A DNA stretch of 24,429 nucleotides from SYFY01 sp031385325. Its GTDB lineage: Bacteria; Pseudomonadota; Gammaproteobacteria; Pseudomonadales; Azotimanducaceae. Of the stretch, positions 15,333-23,261 are shown piece after piece; the stretch's first letter is position 1; each line of letters opens with the position of its first letter. Location: positions 1-24,429 of the forward strand of contig JANNBJ010000079.1 in the NCBI GenBank assembly GCA_031385325.1, written 5' to 3'. The notes under the pieces were generated by a model that searched no databases, was not told the origin of the DNA, and was given only the letters and a program-made list of their open reading frames with translations. Both the position numbers and the translations under genes were made by a program.

Positions 15333-18047
15333 CTACGTGAAAAGGCTGAGAAGCTTGGAGCGCATCCGAACGGGCAATGCTCGGAAGGTCAGCCTCATCA
15401 ACCGAAAGCCGGGAGATGAAGTGCTCTGTACATTCGAGCCATGATTCAACAGCTTGTGTGCCTTGTTGATGAGTCGAGTGCGGATGAATGTCGGAAGTAC
15501 TCTCCAGAACCGCCTTGCAATACGTAGCGTCAATCGTGGAGGAGCAGGCGCGACTGCAGTGGTCTCTGAGATAACCTCAGGCATTTGTTGCAGCACACCA
15601 TCTGACGCTATCGCAATGTCCCGTATGATCCCGGTAACCTGCTCACGCTGGAGCGAGCCACCGAGGACTCGATTGGTCAGTGCGAAACCAACTCCGCAGC
15701 GCGACAGAATAGGAACGTTGGTACCATCGGGCAATCGGCCGATAGCTGGGACGCAGACAATTTCCATCCGCGGCGGGGACATCTGACGCTTGGCGATATC
15801 CGCATCGACCCCTTCAACAAATCTTCGATATGAATAAAGCCCACTTTCAATCACATCCCGATACGCTCTATCGGTCAGCCGCGCAAGGTAGTCAAGGTCG
15901 TCCAGCTTGCCAAATACCTCATCTATGTTGCTGTAGTCCTTTCTTAAAGGAATAAAGTGGACATCCGGTTGGACAACCCCGGAGTACTCGCCATCAAACA
16001 GTACGAGGGCTGTTCTCAACCTGATCGCTTCAAATATCTTCGGGGAGACCTGGTTCATCTGAACGGGGCCTTCGTATTTGTGAACTACCTTCTGGTGCAT
16101 CTCTGCGAAGGTAATGCCGGGTTGTTTCGTTTTTTCTCTTGTAACTGCCTTTGCTACTTCGCCTGTGTAGTCAAAAACGTTGGAGCCACTTTCAGTCCCA
16201 AGCGTTGCGCGAGCTGATCCCAGAAAACGATACCAGTCATCTCCGTAGATGCGCTTGTCATCTCCTGTTTCGATATCCACCGGCAGGAACTTTTCCTCGG
16301 CCAATCGTTTTACGTCTACACCGATGCGGTACTTTTCGTAGCCAAGATCTCCAAAGATGTATGACAACTCGCGCCCGCGATAGCCAATCAAAAGGGCTCT
16401 GTCTTCGATCGGCGTCGCGAATTGATCGAGGTATCCGGTTTCCGGAACGTAACCGGTAAGCGTGGAGAGAAACTCCGTTCCGGGGAATCGATGACTGGGA
16501 TAAATCAATTCCCTGCCACTTTCAGGCACACAGGTGTAGACGATGTGGAATTGCAATCGTTCCATCCAGCGCCGAGCGGTTTCTGTACGTTCATACTCAT
16601 CTTGAATGAACAGCATTTTCAGACCGTTATGCTTCTCAACCTGGCGTGCCAAGCCTTCGGTGAAATAGTCGTATAAGCAGAGACGAACGGAATAGTGAAC
16701 AATCACGACATCAAAGAGAGAGAGGTCGATTGCTGCCTGGAGGGTGTCGTCCGATGCCGGCCAGACACCCGTCGCAGGTACATAGTGAAAGATATTTTTT
16801 GAATACTTCCGGAACGAATCCAGGTGTTCGTGAATAGTGCTGATGTATGTGTAGCGGTCGTCATACAACATCACCACGTTTAGCGGCGGTTGGCTCGCAG
16901 CCAGCATCTGCCTAACACCCAAAATCAATCGCACAGTCTCGTCAAAGCGTCGATCATTGGAGTTCTTCTCAGCGATGGCGTATTGCGCGTCCACAACGTC
17001 AGGATCGGCGCGCAGTGCGCTTGCTTCCATCGCCGCCTGGACAAACTCAGCAGCTGTCCTTGCTTCGAAGAATGTCGATGGAACTCTTTTTAGTGCCTCA
17101 ATGGGTACCGTTACCACCGGCAAGCCATATGCTGGATACTCATATGATGCGAACGGCAGTGATCCGAAGGTCCGCTCATCTTGAACCAGCGGAAGCAGTC
17201 CGACCGTTGATTGAAACATTCGCTCGCCGACCAACACGCTTGATTGGTCGCCCAGATATTCGACATTAGGGTGGGACTTGAGAATCCGCCACTCGGAGAG
17301 TGTTCCATCTTCTTTTCCACAGAACAGGAAGTCCCAATCCGGCATGAGATGGATAATTTCATGCAGCAACTGAAAATCGACCCTTGAATCAATTTCGCCG
17401 TGATAGACAGCGGACGGTCGCTTTCCGGGTTCCCACTTGCGGTTGCCAATGAGGCAGGCTGCAGCCTGCGATTCCCCACCGCTTTCTATCGTTGCAACGC
17501 ATCCCTTGAAGTCAAGATTGTCTTTGTACGAACGCCTGATTGTGTCTGACAAGCAGACAATGACGTCCATATCTGCGCAGGTCCGGCGAACACTCTCCTC
17601 AATGGATGAGGCCGATTCCACACTCAGGTCGTTCGCGGGTGCAAAACAGTCTTCCAGGGCTTGAAATAGAAACAGGCAGTTGCCTGTCTCTTTCAGGCTG
17701 GTCACAAGGGGAGCGAAATCCCGGGAGTTGTACATCCATACCAACGGCCGCGAATACCCTTTGTTCCGAAGCAGGCTTAGAAGCTCGACCGCCGCTACGC
17801 GGTCTTGCTCATGATCGTAGTGACAAATTTCGACGCCTTCGAGTTCCGTTCTTTCAATCAACAACGACGATCGCAACGTTCGCGCGATTTGCAGATCGAT
17901 GAACTTTGGTTGAACAAAAAGTACGGGCAAATGCTGCGCGAACCGGGAAGCATAGTGATGGCAATGGCTACGTGATCCGGCTTTCCAGTTGGACCACGTC
18001 AGCATGACCACGACATCAAAGTAGTCTGTCAGTGAGTGGTTATTCAT
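15333..18047 (-). CDS. Two-module glycosyltransferase with amphipathic tail (paralogue 3)
   Basis: This 904-residue protein is collinear with the one at 10856-13327. The N-terminal GT4-like unit (about 1-380) has DVVVMLTWSNWKAGSRS near the start and YEYPAYGLPVVTVPIEAL near 300. The shared module (about 385-785) has TIHEHLDSFRKYSKN, LFIQDEYE (about 478), IGYRGRE (about 553), GTESGSNVFDY (about 619) and MNQVSPKIFEAIRLRT (about 664). The PNG-type motif seen in paralogue 2 is not obvious here, so the first active site may differ or be weakened. The C-terminus carries two tandem basic amphipathic segments (about 846-857 FWRVLPTFIRTR and 886-902 FRALPVRMRSKLLSLF), a likely membrane anchor. Its ATG overlaps the preceding methyltransferase stop as ATGA. 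A role in chain polymerisation or branching is inferred. Confidence 0.8.
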   Translation of the reverse strand: MNNHSLTDYFDVVVMLTWSNWKAGSRSHCHHYASRFAQHLPVLFVQPKFIDLQIARTLRSSLLIERTELEGVEICHYDHEQDRVAAVELLSLLRNKGYSRPLVWMYNSRDFAPLVTSLKETGNCLFLFQALEDCFAPANDLSVESASSIEESVRRTCADMDVIVCLSDTIRRSYKDNLDFKGCVATIESGGESQAAACLIGNRKWEPGKRPSAVYHGEIDSRVDFQLLHEIIHLMPDWDFLFCGKEDGTLSEWRILKSHPNVEYLGDQSSVLVGERMFQSTVGLLPLVQDERTFGSLPFASYEYPAYGLPVVTVPIEALKRVPSTFFEARTAAEFVQAAMEASALRADPDVVDAQYAIAEKNSNDRRFDETVRLILGVRQMLAASQPPLNVVMLYDDRYTYISTIHEHLDSFRKYSKNIFHYVPATGVWPASDDTLQAAIDLSLFDVVIVHYSVRLCLYDYFTEGLARQVEKHNGLKMLFIQDEYERTETARRWMERLQFHIVYTCVPESGRELIYPSHRFPGTEFLSTLTGYVPETGYLDQFATPIEDRALLIGYRGRELSYIFGDLGYEKYRIGVDVKRLAEEKFLPVDIETGDDKRIYGDDWYRFLGSARATLGTESGSNVFDYTGEVAKAVTREKTKQPGITFAEMHQKVVHKYEGPVQMNQVSPKIFEAIRLRTALVLFDGEYSGVVQPDVHFIPLRKDYSNIDEVFGKLDDLDYLARLTDRAYRDVIESGLYSYRRFVEGVDADIAKRQMSPPRMEIVCVPAIGRLPDGTNVPILSRCGVGFALTNRVLGGSLQREQVTGIIRDIAIASDGVLQQMPEVISETTAVAPAPPRLTLRIARRFWRVLPTFIRTRLINKAHKLLNHGSNVQSTSSPGFRLMRLTFRALPVRMRSKLLSLFT

Positions 18048-18964
18048 CTCTTTTTGAATACCACGTTGATTTCCAGCGGTTCAACGAGATCTGTTGCGAT
18101 TTCTGCGAACAATTCCGGTTCTTTGTCGCGCAAGTCGTAGAGCCAGTTCATATATTCTTCTGCGGTTACTTCCGTCGATCGACGAAGCGTGTCGAGGGCA
18201 GGATGATCCAATCTCAATGATAGAAGTCGTGTTGGATTATTTTCTTTCAACAGCTTGAGTTTCATTCTCGGGTGCCCCTTCAGGTAAGGAGAAACAAAAC
18301 TGTGTTCTACATACTGCATGCCTAGAATTTTTTCGAACTGCAGTCGAAGTCCTGCTAGATCAAAGTTGCGCACGTGTATGAATTCGTAAGGCAAGTCTTC
18401 GTTCAGATACGCGTCAAGATCATCCAGATAGGGAACCCGCACGATGAGCGAGCCCCCTCTCTTGAGTACCCGCACCAATTGAGAGCAGCACGCATACAGA
18501 TCGATGACGTGCTCCAGTACATCACAGGCCACGACGGTATCGAACAATTCGTCGCGATAGGGCAACTCTTCCAGCTTGGAGAATGCCACCTTGAAGCCGA
18601 TGCTTCTGGCGACACGCAAATAATCGAGACTGATATCCACGCCAAATCGATCGAGATTGCTCAGTGGTTCGAGGACTCGACCAAGCCCGACGCCAGCATC
18701 CAGGACCTTGGATCCTTCGGCGGAATGCTTGCACACCAGCTTCCGAGTTGACTCCTCCATCTGCAACCAAAGCCCCTCGTCAATGTTCGGATTGCCAGCG
18801 CCTGCCGCGGTCGCCAGCAGATGGTCATGCGAGATCTTGCGGTAATTGTCTACATAGTGATCCCGTTTGGAAAACAAAGGGATCCCATCAAAATAGGAAG
18901 TCGGTTTTCTGAGATAGTAGGCTTTCAGCGAGTCTCCTCGCTCCGAGGATTGATCAAATGACAA
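18044..18964 (-). CDS. Class I SAM methyltransferase, next to wzt
   Basis: This 306-residue SAM-dependent methyltransferase has motif I VLDAGVGLGRVL (87-98), acidic D110 in FGVDIS, and VVACDVLEHV (144-153) followed by LVRVLKRGGSLIVRVP (163-178), typical of the Methyltransf_11/UbiE-like group. I chose the TTG start at 18964 because a GGAG lies 7 bases upstream and no ATG occurs before residue 69. It begins 15 bp after the wzt stop, and its TGA overlaps the next start. In E. coli O8/O9a a capping methyltransferase system controls chain length and is read by the Wzt C-terminal domain. This gene's position would suit such a role, but it lacks any visible kinase or coiled-coil part like WbdD, so simple glycan methylation is equally possible. 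Confidence 0.8.
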   Translation of the reverse strand: MSFDQSSERGDSLKAYYLRKPTSYFDGIPLFSKRDHYVDNYRKISHDHLLATAAGAGNPNIDEGLWLQMEESTRKLVCKHSAEGSKVLDAGVGLGRVLEPLSNLDRFGVDISLDYLRVARSIGFKVAFSKLEELPYRDELFDTVVACDVLEHVIDLYACCSQLVRVLKRGGSLIVRVPYLDDLDAYLNEDLPYEFIHVRNFDLAGLRLQFEKILGMQYVEHSFVSPYLKGHPRMKLKLLKENNPTRLLSLRLDHPALDTLRRSTEVTAEEYMNWLYDLRDKEPELFAEIATDLVEPLEINVVFKKR

Positions 18965-18971
18965 CCTGTTA

Positions 18972-18975
18972 CTCC
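18972..18975 (-). promoter_or_regulatory. Ribosome binding site supporting a TTG start
   Basis: A GGAG on the minus strand, between the wzt stop and the methyltransferase, lies 7 bases before the TTG at 18964. It decides this unusual start codon, since no ATG is available nearby. Confidence 0.6.
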
Positions 18976-18979
18976 GCTT

Positions 18980-20419
18980 CTAGCTTGTTGCACCGAATTG
19001 CCACTCGGCGGTATGAAGCATGATCGACTCCAAAGCAGTGAGTGAATCGGGCAGCCCAACCGATATTACGAAACTTCTGCTGAGGAGATCATACCGTTCG
19101 GCTGAGTTCAGGGTTTCCAACGGCCCATACTTCAGCACACTGATTCCCACGACATAGTTTCCCGATCCGAGTTGATTCGGGTTCAACAACATTCGAACCT
19201 GCCGCATCTCACCGGCTTGTATCGTGAACTTGTCTTGCGGGCTGAAAATTCGCGTAATGCAATTCCCCAGGTAGTCATTAATGGCAATGCCATGTCTGAG
19301 GTTGTACTCGCCACTCTCTTCCGCAACCAGGGTCACCACAAACAAGGCTGGTCGATACGTAATCAGTTCGTTAGTTACGCCTCTTTCTGTCACTATCGAA
19401 AAACCGCAGACCTTTACGCCAACCAAAGAGTCCCAGCGGGAAATACCTCCCTGTGCCTGGAACATGAGACTCGTTGGAGAAATCTCTCGCGCCGCTGTTA
19501 ATGCAGGGGCCTCGGCATGCGGCAAGAAGTGTGGCTCTTGCATCATCACGGAGCCAGGCAGCGACAACGTTCGAGCGACCACCTCGCCAGTCGAAATCTC
19601 CTTTACATTGGTCTGGGGAGCCATGATGTCGTGAGCTTCCGGCAGTAGTATTCTGTTGATTGGTCCGTGAACGAATTCCTCATAAGCCTTGACCACCAGG
19701 AACGCATCATCGTTTAACCGAACCTTTCCTTGATCCAGCCAGATCGCGCGTGTGCAAAGTTCCAGTATCTGCGACATGGAATGGGAAACCAGGATCATTG
19801 TGCAGCCGGATTTGACCAGTCGCTCAACGCGAAGTTTTGACTTGGCAATGAAATAGGCATCTCCCGCACCCAGCACTTCATCAACAACCAGTATTTCCGG
19901 TTTTACTGCCGTCGCAACTGCGAACATGAGACGTGCTTGCATACCAAGCGAATAGACCTTGAGAGGTTGATCAAAAAAGTCGCCGAGTTCGCAGAACTCC
20001 TCAATGTCGTGCATCGCTGCTGTTTGATCGGCTGGTGACAGGCCGTTGTACTTAAGTGACATCTCAGCATTTCGACGCCCCGAGTGATCGGGATGGAATC
20101 CAGTACCCATTGTCATCAAGGCTTGCACGGTGCCATTCACCTTCACAGTGCCGGTTGTTGGCGTGAAATTCCCGCAAAGCAGTTTGAGCAAAGTGGTCTT
20201 GCCGGCACCATTGCGTCCAACCAGACCAACTCTCTCGCCTTTGGCAACGGTGAGCGAAATGTTGTCGAGCGCTACAAATTCCCGAGCCTGATTGAGCTGC
20301 TCGACACCCTTCTTTCGAAACCCGAATAAACTACCAAGCGTCGGACGTTGCGGGGAAGTCTCCTGCAATCTGTAGATCTTCGTAGTCTTGTCGAGAACAA
20401 TCGCAGATTCTTCAGACAT
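18980..20419 (-). CDS. wzt: Polysaccharide ABC transporter ATP-binding protein (Wzt)
   Basis: This is the ATPase subunit of the exporter that moves the finished lipid-linked polysaccharide across the inner membrane. The 479-residue protein has an N-terminal nucleotide-binding domain (about 1-245) with Walker A GRNGAGKT (68-75), signature YSLGMQAR (156-163), Walker B ILVVDE (176-181) and the H-loop H213 (VSHS). A linker and a long C-terminal beta-rich region (about 290-479) correspond in position to the Wzt_C carbohydrate-binding domain, which in O8/O9a systems recognises the modified chain end. The start is the ATG at 20419, which overlaps the wzm stop by 8 bases; a longer frame upstream runs inside wzm and is unlikely. 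Capsule ATPases (KpsT) lack such a long C-terminal part, which favours O-antigen export. Confidence 0.92.
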   Translation of the reverse strand: MSEESAIVLDKTTKIYRLQETSPQRPTLGSLFGFRKKGVEQLNQAREFVALDNISLTVAKGERVGLVGRNGAGKTTLLKLLCGNFTPTTGTVKVNGTVQALMTMGTGFHPDHSGRRNAEMSLKYNGLSPADQTAAMHDIEEFCELGDFFDQPLKVYSLGMQARLMFAVATAVKPEILVVDEVLGAGDAYFIAKSKLRVERLVKSGCTMILVSHSMSQILELCTRAIWLDQGKVRLNDDAFLVVKAYEEFVHGPINRILLPEAHDIMAPQTNVKEISTGEVVARTLSLPGSVMMQEPHFLPHAEAPALTAAREISPTSLMFQAQGGISRWDSLVGVKVCGFSIVTERGVTNELITYRPALFVVTLVAEESGEYNLRHGIAINDYLGNCITRIFSPQDKFTIQAGEMRQVRMLLNPNQLGSGNYVVGISVLKYGPLETLNSAERYDLLSRSFVISVGLPDSLTALESIMLHTAEWQFGATS

Positions 20420-21203
20420 GATCAGCGACCGCGTGTTTGAATCGACCAAACCGGTTAAATCCAAAAAAGAACGCGCTCAATGACAAGGCAACCATGCCGC
20501 CAAAAATCTGCGCATCCGGCCAGCGGTCGTAACAAATAACGCTCTGGAAGGGTAAGACAAAGTAAGTGAGTGGGTTGATCAGAATGATAAATTTCATTCC
20601 TTCCGGAACCATCTCGGGCGTATAGGCAAATGGACTCAGCATGATGAGCATCATGATGATCAAGCCCATCCCATGCTGCACGTCACGCACGACGACGGAG
20701 ACCAGGGAAAGGAGCCATCCTATCCCGACGACAAAACCAAGCAGAAGCAGCCAGAACAAAGGTACTGCAACTACCGCAAGCCAACCGGTTCGTCCCAATA
20801 TCGCTCCAAGTATCAATGTTGCAACCAGACCGATCATCGGTGGAGCCTGTGCAGCCAACGCAGCACGCACTGGAATGAGTTCCATCGGAAAGGTCGTGTT
20901 GATCAAGAGGGCTTTATGGGACAGCAGCCCTGCAGCCGCGTTGGTGACTCCGTCATTGAAGATAAAGAGCGGCACCAGCCCTGAAAACACCATGAGCACG
21001 TATTCGAACTCCGTAAGACCAGAGGGTCTGATCTTGAATATGGCGACGTAGAGCACTGCGTATATACACAACTGGGCGAGCGGGAAAAGGACCATCCAGA
21101 GGATGCCGAATGCTGAGCCGGCATATCTATTGCGAACATCAGCTGACGCAGTTTCGAAAAGCAAACGCTTGAACCCGGCCAATCGAATCAATTCGGAAAA
21201 CAC
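20412..21203 (-). CDS. wzm: Polysaccharide ABC transporter permease (Wzm)
   Basis: This is the ABC-2 membrane subunit that forms the export channel with Wzt. The 263-residue protein is normal in length. It has an N-terminal amphipathic region, the conserved VRNRYAGSAFGILWMVLFP segment (about 24-42), and about six hydrophobic spans: roughly 33-57, 66-90, 108-132, 137-165, 176-196 and 232-250. The start is a GTG at 21203 just after the stop of the preceding SDR gene (one base between), with a weak GAG five bases upstream, so translation is probably coupled. The partnership with Wzt and the lack of Wzx/Wzy genes in view indicate the ABC-dependent route of polysaccharide synthesis. Confidence 0.9.
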   Translation of the reverse strand: MFSELIRLAGFKRLLFETASADVRNRYAGSAFGILWMVLFPLAQLCIYAVLYVAIFKIRPSGLTEFEYVLMVFSGLVPLFIFNDGVTNAAAGLLSHKALLINTTFPMELIPVRAALAAQAPPMIGLVATLILGAILGRTGWLAVVAVPLFWLLLLGFVVGIGWLLSLVSVVVRDVQHGMGLIIMMLIMLSPFAYTPEMVPEGMKFIILINPLTYFVLPFQSVICYDRWPDAQIFGGMVALSLSAFFFGFNRFGRFKHAVADHV

Positions 21204-21204
21204 T

Positions 21205-22248
21205 TCAACTCGCGGCTTGCGCCATCATCTTGTCATGTCGACGAATGCACGTCTGGATGAGATCAGAGTTGGCACGAGTCCACGTTACTGTTTCACGGAT
21301 CCCTGCTTCAATATCAATGCTGGTGACAAATCCCAGGTCCTTTTCAGACTTTTCAGCAGATGCAAATCGTTTGCCTGAGCGATCCCAATCTCGCGCTGGC
21401 CGCAGGTCGAGCGGAGTCTTGTTTCCCGTCGCCGCATTGATGGTTTCTGCAAGCGAAAGGATGCTGGTCTCCCTTCCCGTCGCCAGGTTATAAGCTTCAC
21501 CGGCTACCCCGCGCTCAGCACAAGCAATCAACCCCAGAGCCATGTCGCGTACGTATATGAAATCCCGGCTCGCGTTCCCACCGTTATCAAGCGGCAGCGC
21601 TTCACCCTGCAACGACTTCCAGATAAACGTCGGGATCACATTGCGCCAAACGGTATGTACCGTGCCGCGCCATTGGCCCGCGCCCAGAATTTCTCCAGGA
21701 CCAAAACAATTCGAAAAACGCGCTTTCACAAACGGCAACTTGTACCGCTGAAAGTAATAGTTACCATACAGCTCACCAATGAGTTTCGAAATGGAATAAG
21801 GGCTGTCATGGAATAGCGACACAGGTTGGTCCTCCGTGGTAGGCGAAGGATCGTCATATGTTTTTTCCGCTACCGCACAAGCCGCCGCCGCATAGACGAC
21901 TTTCGTCAAGGAACGCATGCCCTTCAATCGCTCAAAAAGCTTGAGCGAAGTCAGCGTGTTGTTTTCATGATCCGCCATTGGATCAGCAATCGATGACTGA
22001 TTGCCATGAAAGCAAGCGAGGTGGAATACAAATTGCAGATCGTTTGGCAAAGCAGCGAGAATCGCGTCCGACGTGATGGAGCCGAACACGAAATTCACCC
22101 TGGCGTCCAACGGCACATTCGAGGGGTCAGAGGACAGAAAGTTGTCGACGATCGTCACCCGTGATACGCCTTGTCCAAGCAACTCAAGGACCAGATTGCT
22201 GCCGATGAAGCCAGCGCCGCCTACGACCAACACATTTGCCCCGCGCAT
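21205..22248 (-). CDS. NAD-dependent epimerase/dehydratase, SDR 1 (WbmF-like)
   Basis: This 347-residue extended SDR is predicted to act on a UDP-sugar. It has the NAD-binding VVGGAGFIGSNL (about 8-19) and the YSISK catalytic Tyr/Lys motif near residue 150. ARFSNCFGPGE and RDFIYVRDMA are typical of sugar epimerases. At the strand that normally gives the catalytic Ser/Thr (SSS or TS in GalE-like enzymes) the sequence is VVYAAAACAV, so that residue seems absent. The ATG at 22248 was chosen over a GTG at 22257 because a G-rich AGGGGGTG lies about 11 bases upstream and is too close to the GTG. It is the third of three SDR genes, directly before wzm, and this grouping recalls Bordetella wbmF-wbmG-wbmH. 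Exact reaction unknown. Confidence 0.8.
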   Translation of the reverse strand: MRGANVLVVGGAGFIGSNLVLELLGQGVSRVTIVDNFLSSDPSNVPLDARVNFVFGSITSDAILAALPNDLQFVFHLACFHGNQSSIADPMADHENNTLTSLKLFERLKGMRSLTKVVYAAAACAVAEKTYDDPSPTTEDQPVSLFHDSPYSISKLIGELYGNYYFQRYKLPFVKARFSNCFGPGEILGAGQWRGTVHTVWRNVIPTFIWKSLQGEALPLDNGGNASRDFIYVRDMALGLIACAERGVAGEAYNLATGRETSILSLAETINAATGNKTPLDLRPARDWDRSGKRFASAEKSEKDLGFVTSIDIEAGIRETVTWTRANSDLIQTCIRRHDKMMAQAAS

Positions 22249-22305
22249 CGAATACACATCACCCCCTATTTACGTGTGCCAGACAAAGCCAAGCGCGTTC
22301 TGGAT

Positions 22306-23229
22306 CTAGGCTTTCAGATGACTGTAGATTGCCGTCACCCCATGGGCGTCGTACCACGTGAGCATTCTGCGAATGGTCTCCTTGAAGCCTACTTGCGCCG
22401 ACCAACCGAGATCCTTGGTGGTCGCTGTCGGATCCAGTACGACTACTGGTACGTCATCGGCACCTACCGGGACTACAGGCACCGGCTTGGCTGGCGTGAT
22501 GCCAAGGTAAGCGACGACTTCATCAAATACTTCCTTGATCGAGTGCCCTTCACCGGTCGACACGTTGTACACACCCGTGACGCCGCTATCGGGCAACACC
22601 CTATCAACAATCGCAACGAAATCGCTCATGTCCAGAAAGTCGCGCACTGAGTCCGAGCAGAAGCAGTCTTTGCCTTGTTTCAGCCGCTGATAGAACGTTG
22701 GAATCGGACCTATCGCCAGACGCGGACCCGTAACATTTGCCAGCCGAAGCGAGACCGCTGGTAGTCCGGACATCATTATGTACTTCTCACCGGCAGCTTT
22801 GGAGATACCGTAACTCGTGAACGGTGAAACAGGCGCCGTGATCGGAATAGGTACGGAGTCCGGGCGTCCGTAACAGAGCGCAGTCTGGAAGTGAAGGAGA
22901 CGAGGAGATCCGTGGCGTTGACACGCCTTCACAACGTTTATCGTGCCTTGAACGTTGGTGCTGGCGTCCTCTGCCCAGTTGTCCGGATCCTTGTAAGCCG
23001 CAGCAGAATGAACCACCCATTCCGGCTTGAATGTTGAAAACAACCGCTCCACCTGTTCAACGTCGGTGATGCTGCCTTCAACGACAGTTAGACCCATGTG
23101 GTCCGGAAGCGAGCCGCGATGCCCCGTAACAAAGTTGTCAACCACCAGAATTTCATGACCCATCGGCAGCCAATGGTCCACCAGACTGGTGCCGAGGCAA
23201 CCTGCCCCACCCGTGATCAGTATCCGCAT
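22306..23229 (-). CDS. NAD-dependent sugar epimerase/dehydratase, SDR 2 (WbmG/WbmH-like)
   Basis: This 307-residue extended SDR has the nucleotide motif ITGGAGCLGTSL (5-16), a plausible catalytic Thr in LLHFQTALCYG (about 110-120), and the YGISK Tyr/Lys motif near 141. It has the sugar-binding features RLANVTGPR and VRDFLDMSDF. The protein is clearly paralogous to the adjacent SDR at 23262-24191: both share HSAAAYKDPD/HCAASYKDPD, [RQ]TALxYG-like strands, RLANV[TI]GPR and a C-terminal [YT]HLK. This points to related substrates. C4 epimerisation of UDP-diacetamido-uronate, as proposed for Bordetella WbmG/WbmH, is the best guess. It sits 48-57 bp from SDR 1 and 32 bp from SDR 3. Confidence 0.82.
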   Translation of the reverse strand: MRILITGGAGCLGTSLVDHWLPMGHEILVVDNFVTGHRGSLPDHMGLTVVEGSITDVEQVERLFSTFKPEWVVHSAAAYKDPDNWAEDASTNVQGTINVVKACQRHGSPRLLHFQTALCYGRPDSVPIPITAPVSPFTSYGISKAAGEKYIMMSGLPAVSLRLANVTGPRLAIGPIPTFYQRLKQGKDCFCSDSVRDFLDMSDFVAIVDRVLPDSGVTGVYNVSTGEGHSIKEVFDEVVAYLGITPAKPVPVVPVGADDVPVVVLDPTATTKDLGWSAQVGFKETIRRMLTWYDAHGVTAIYSHLKA

Positions 23230-23261
23230 ACGTCTAATTCAACCTGGGAAGTTCGAAATTA

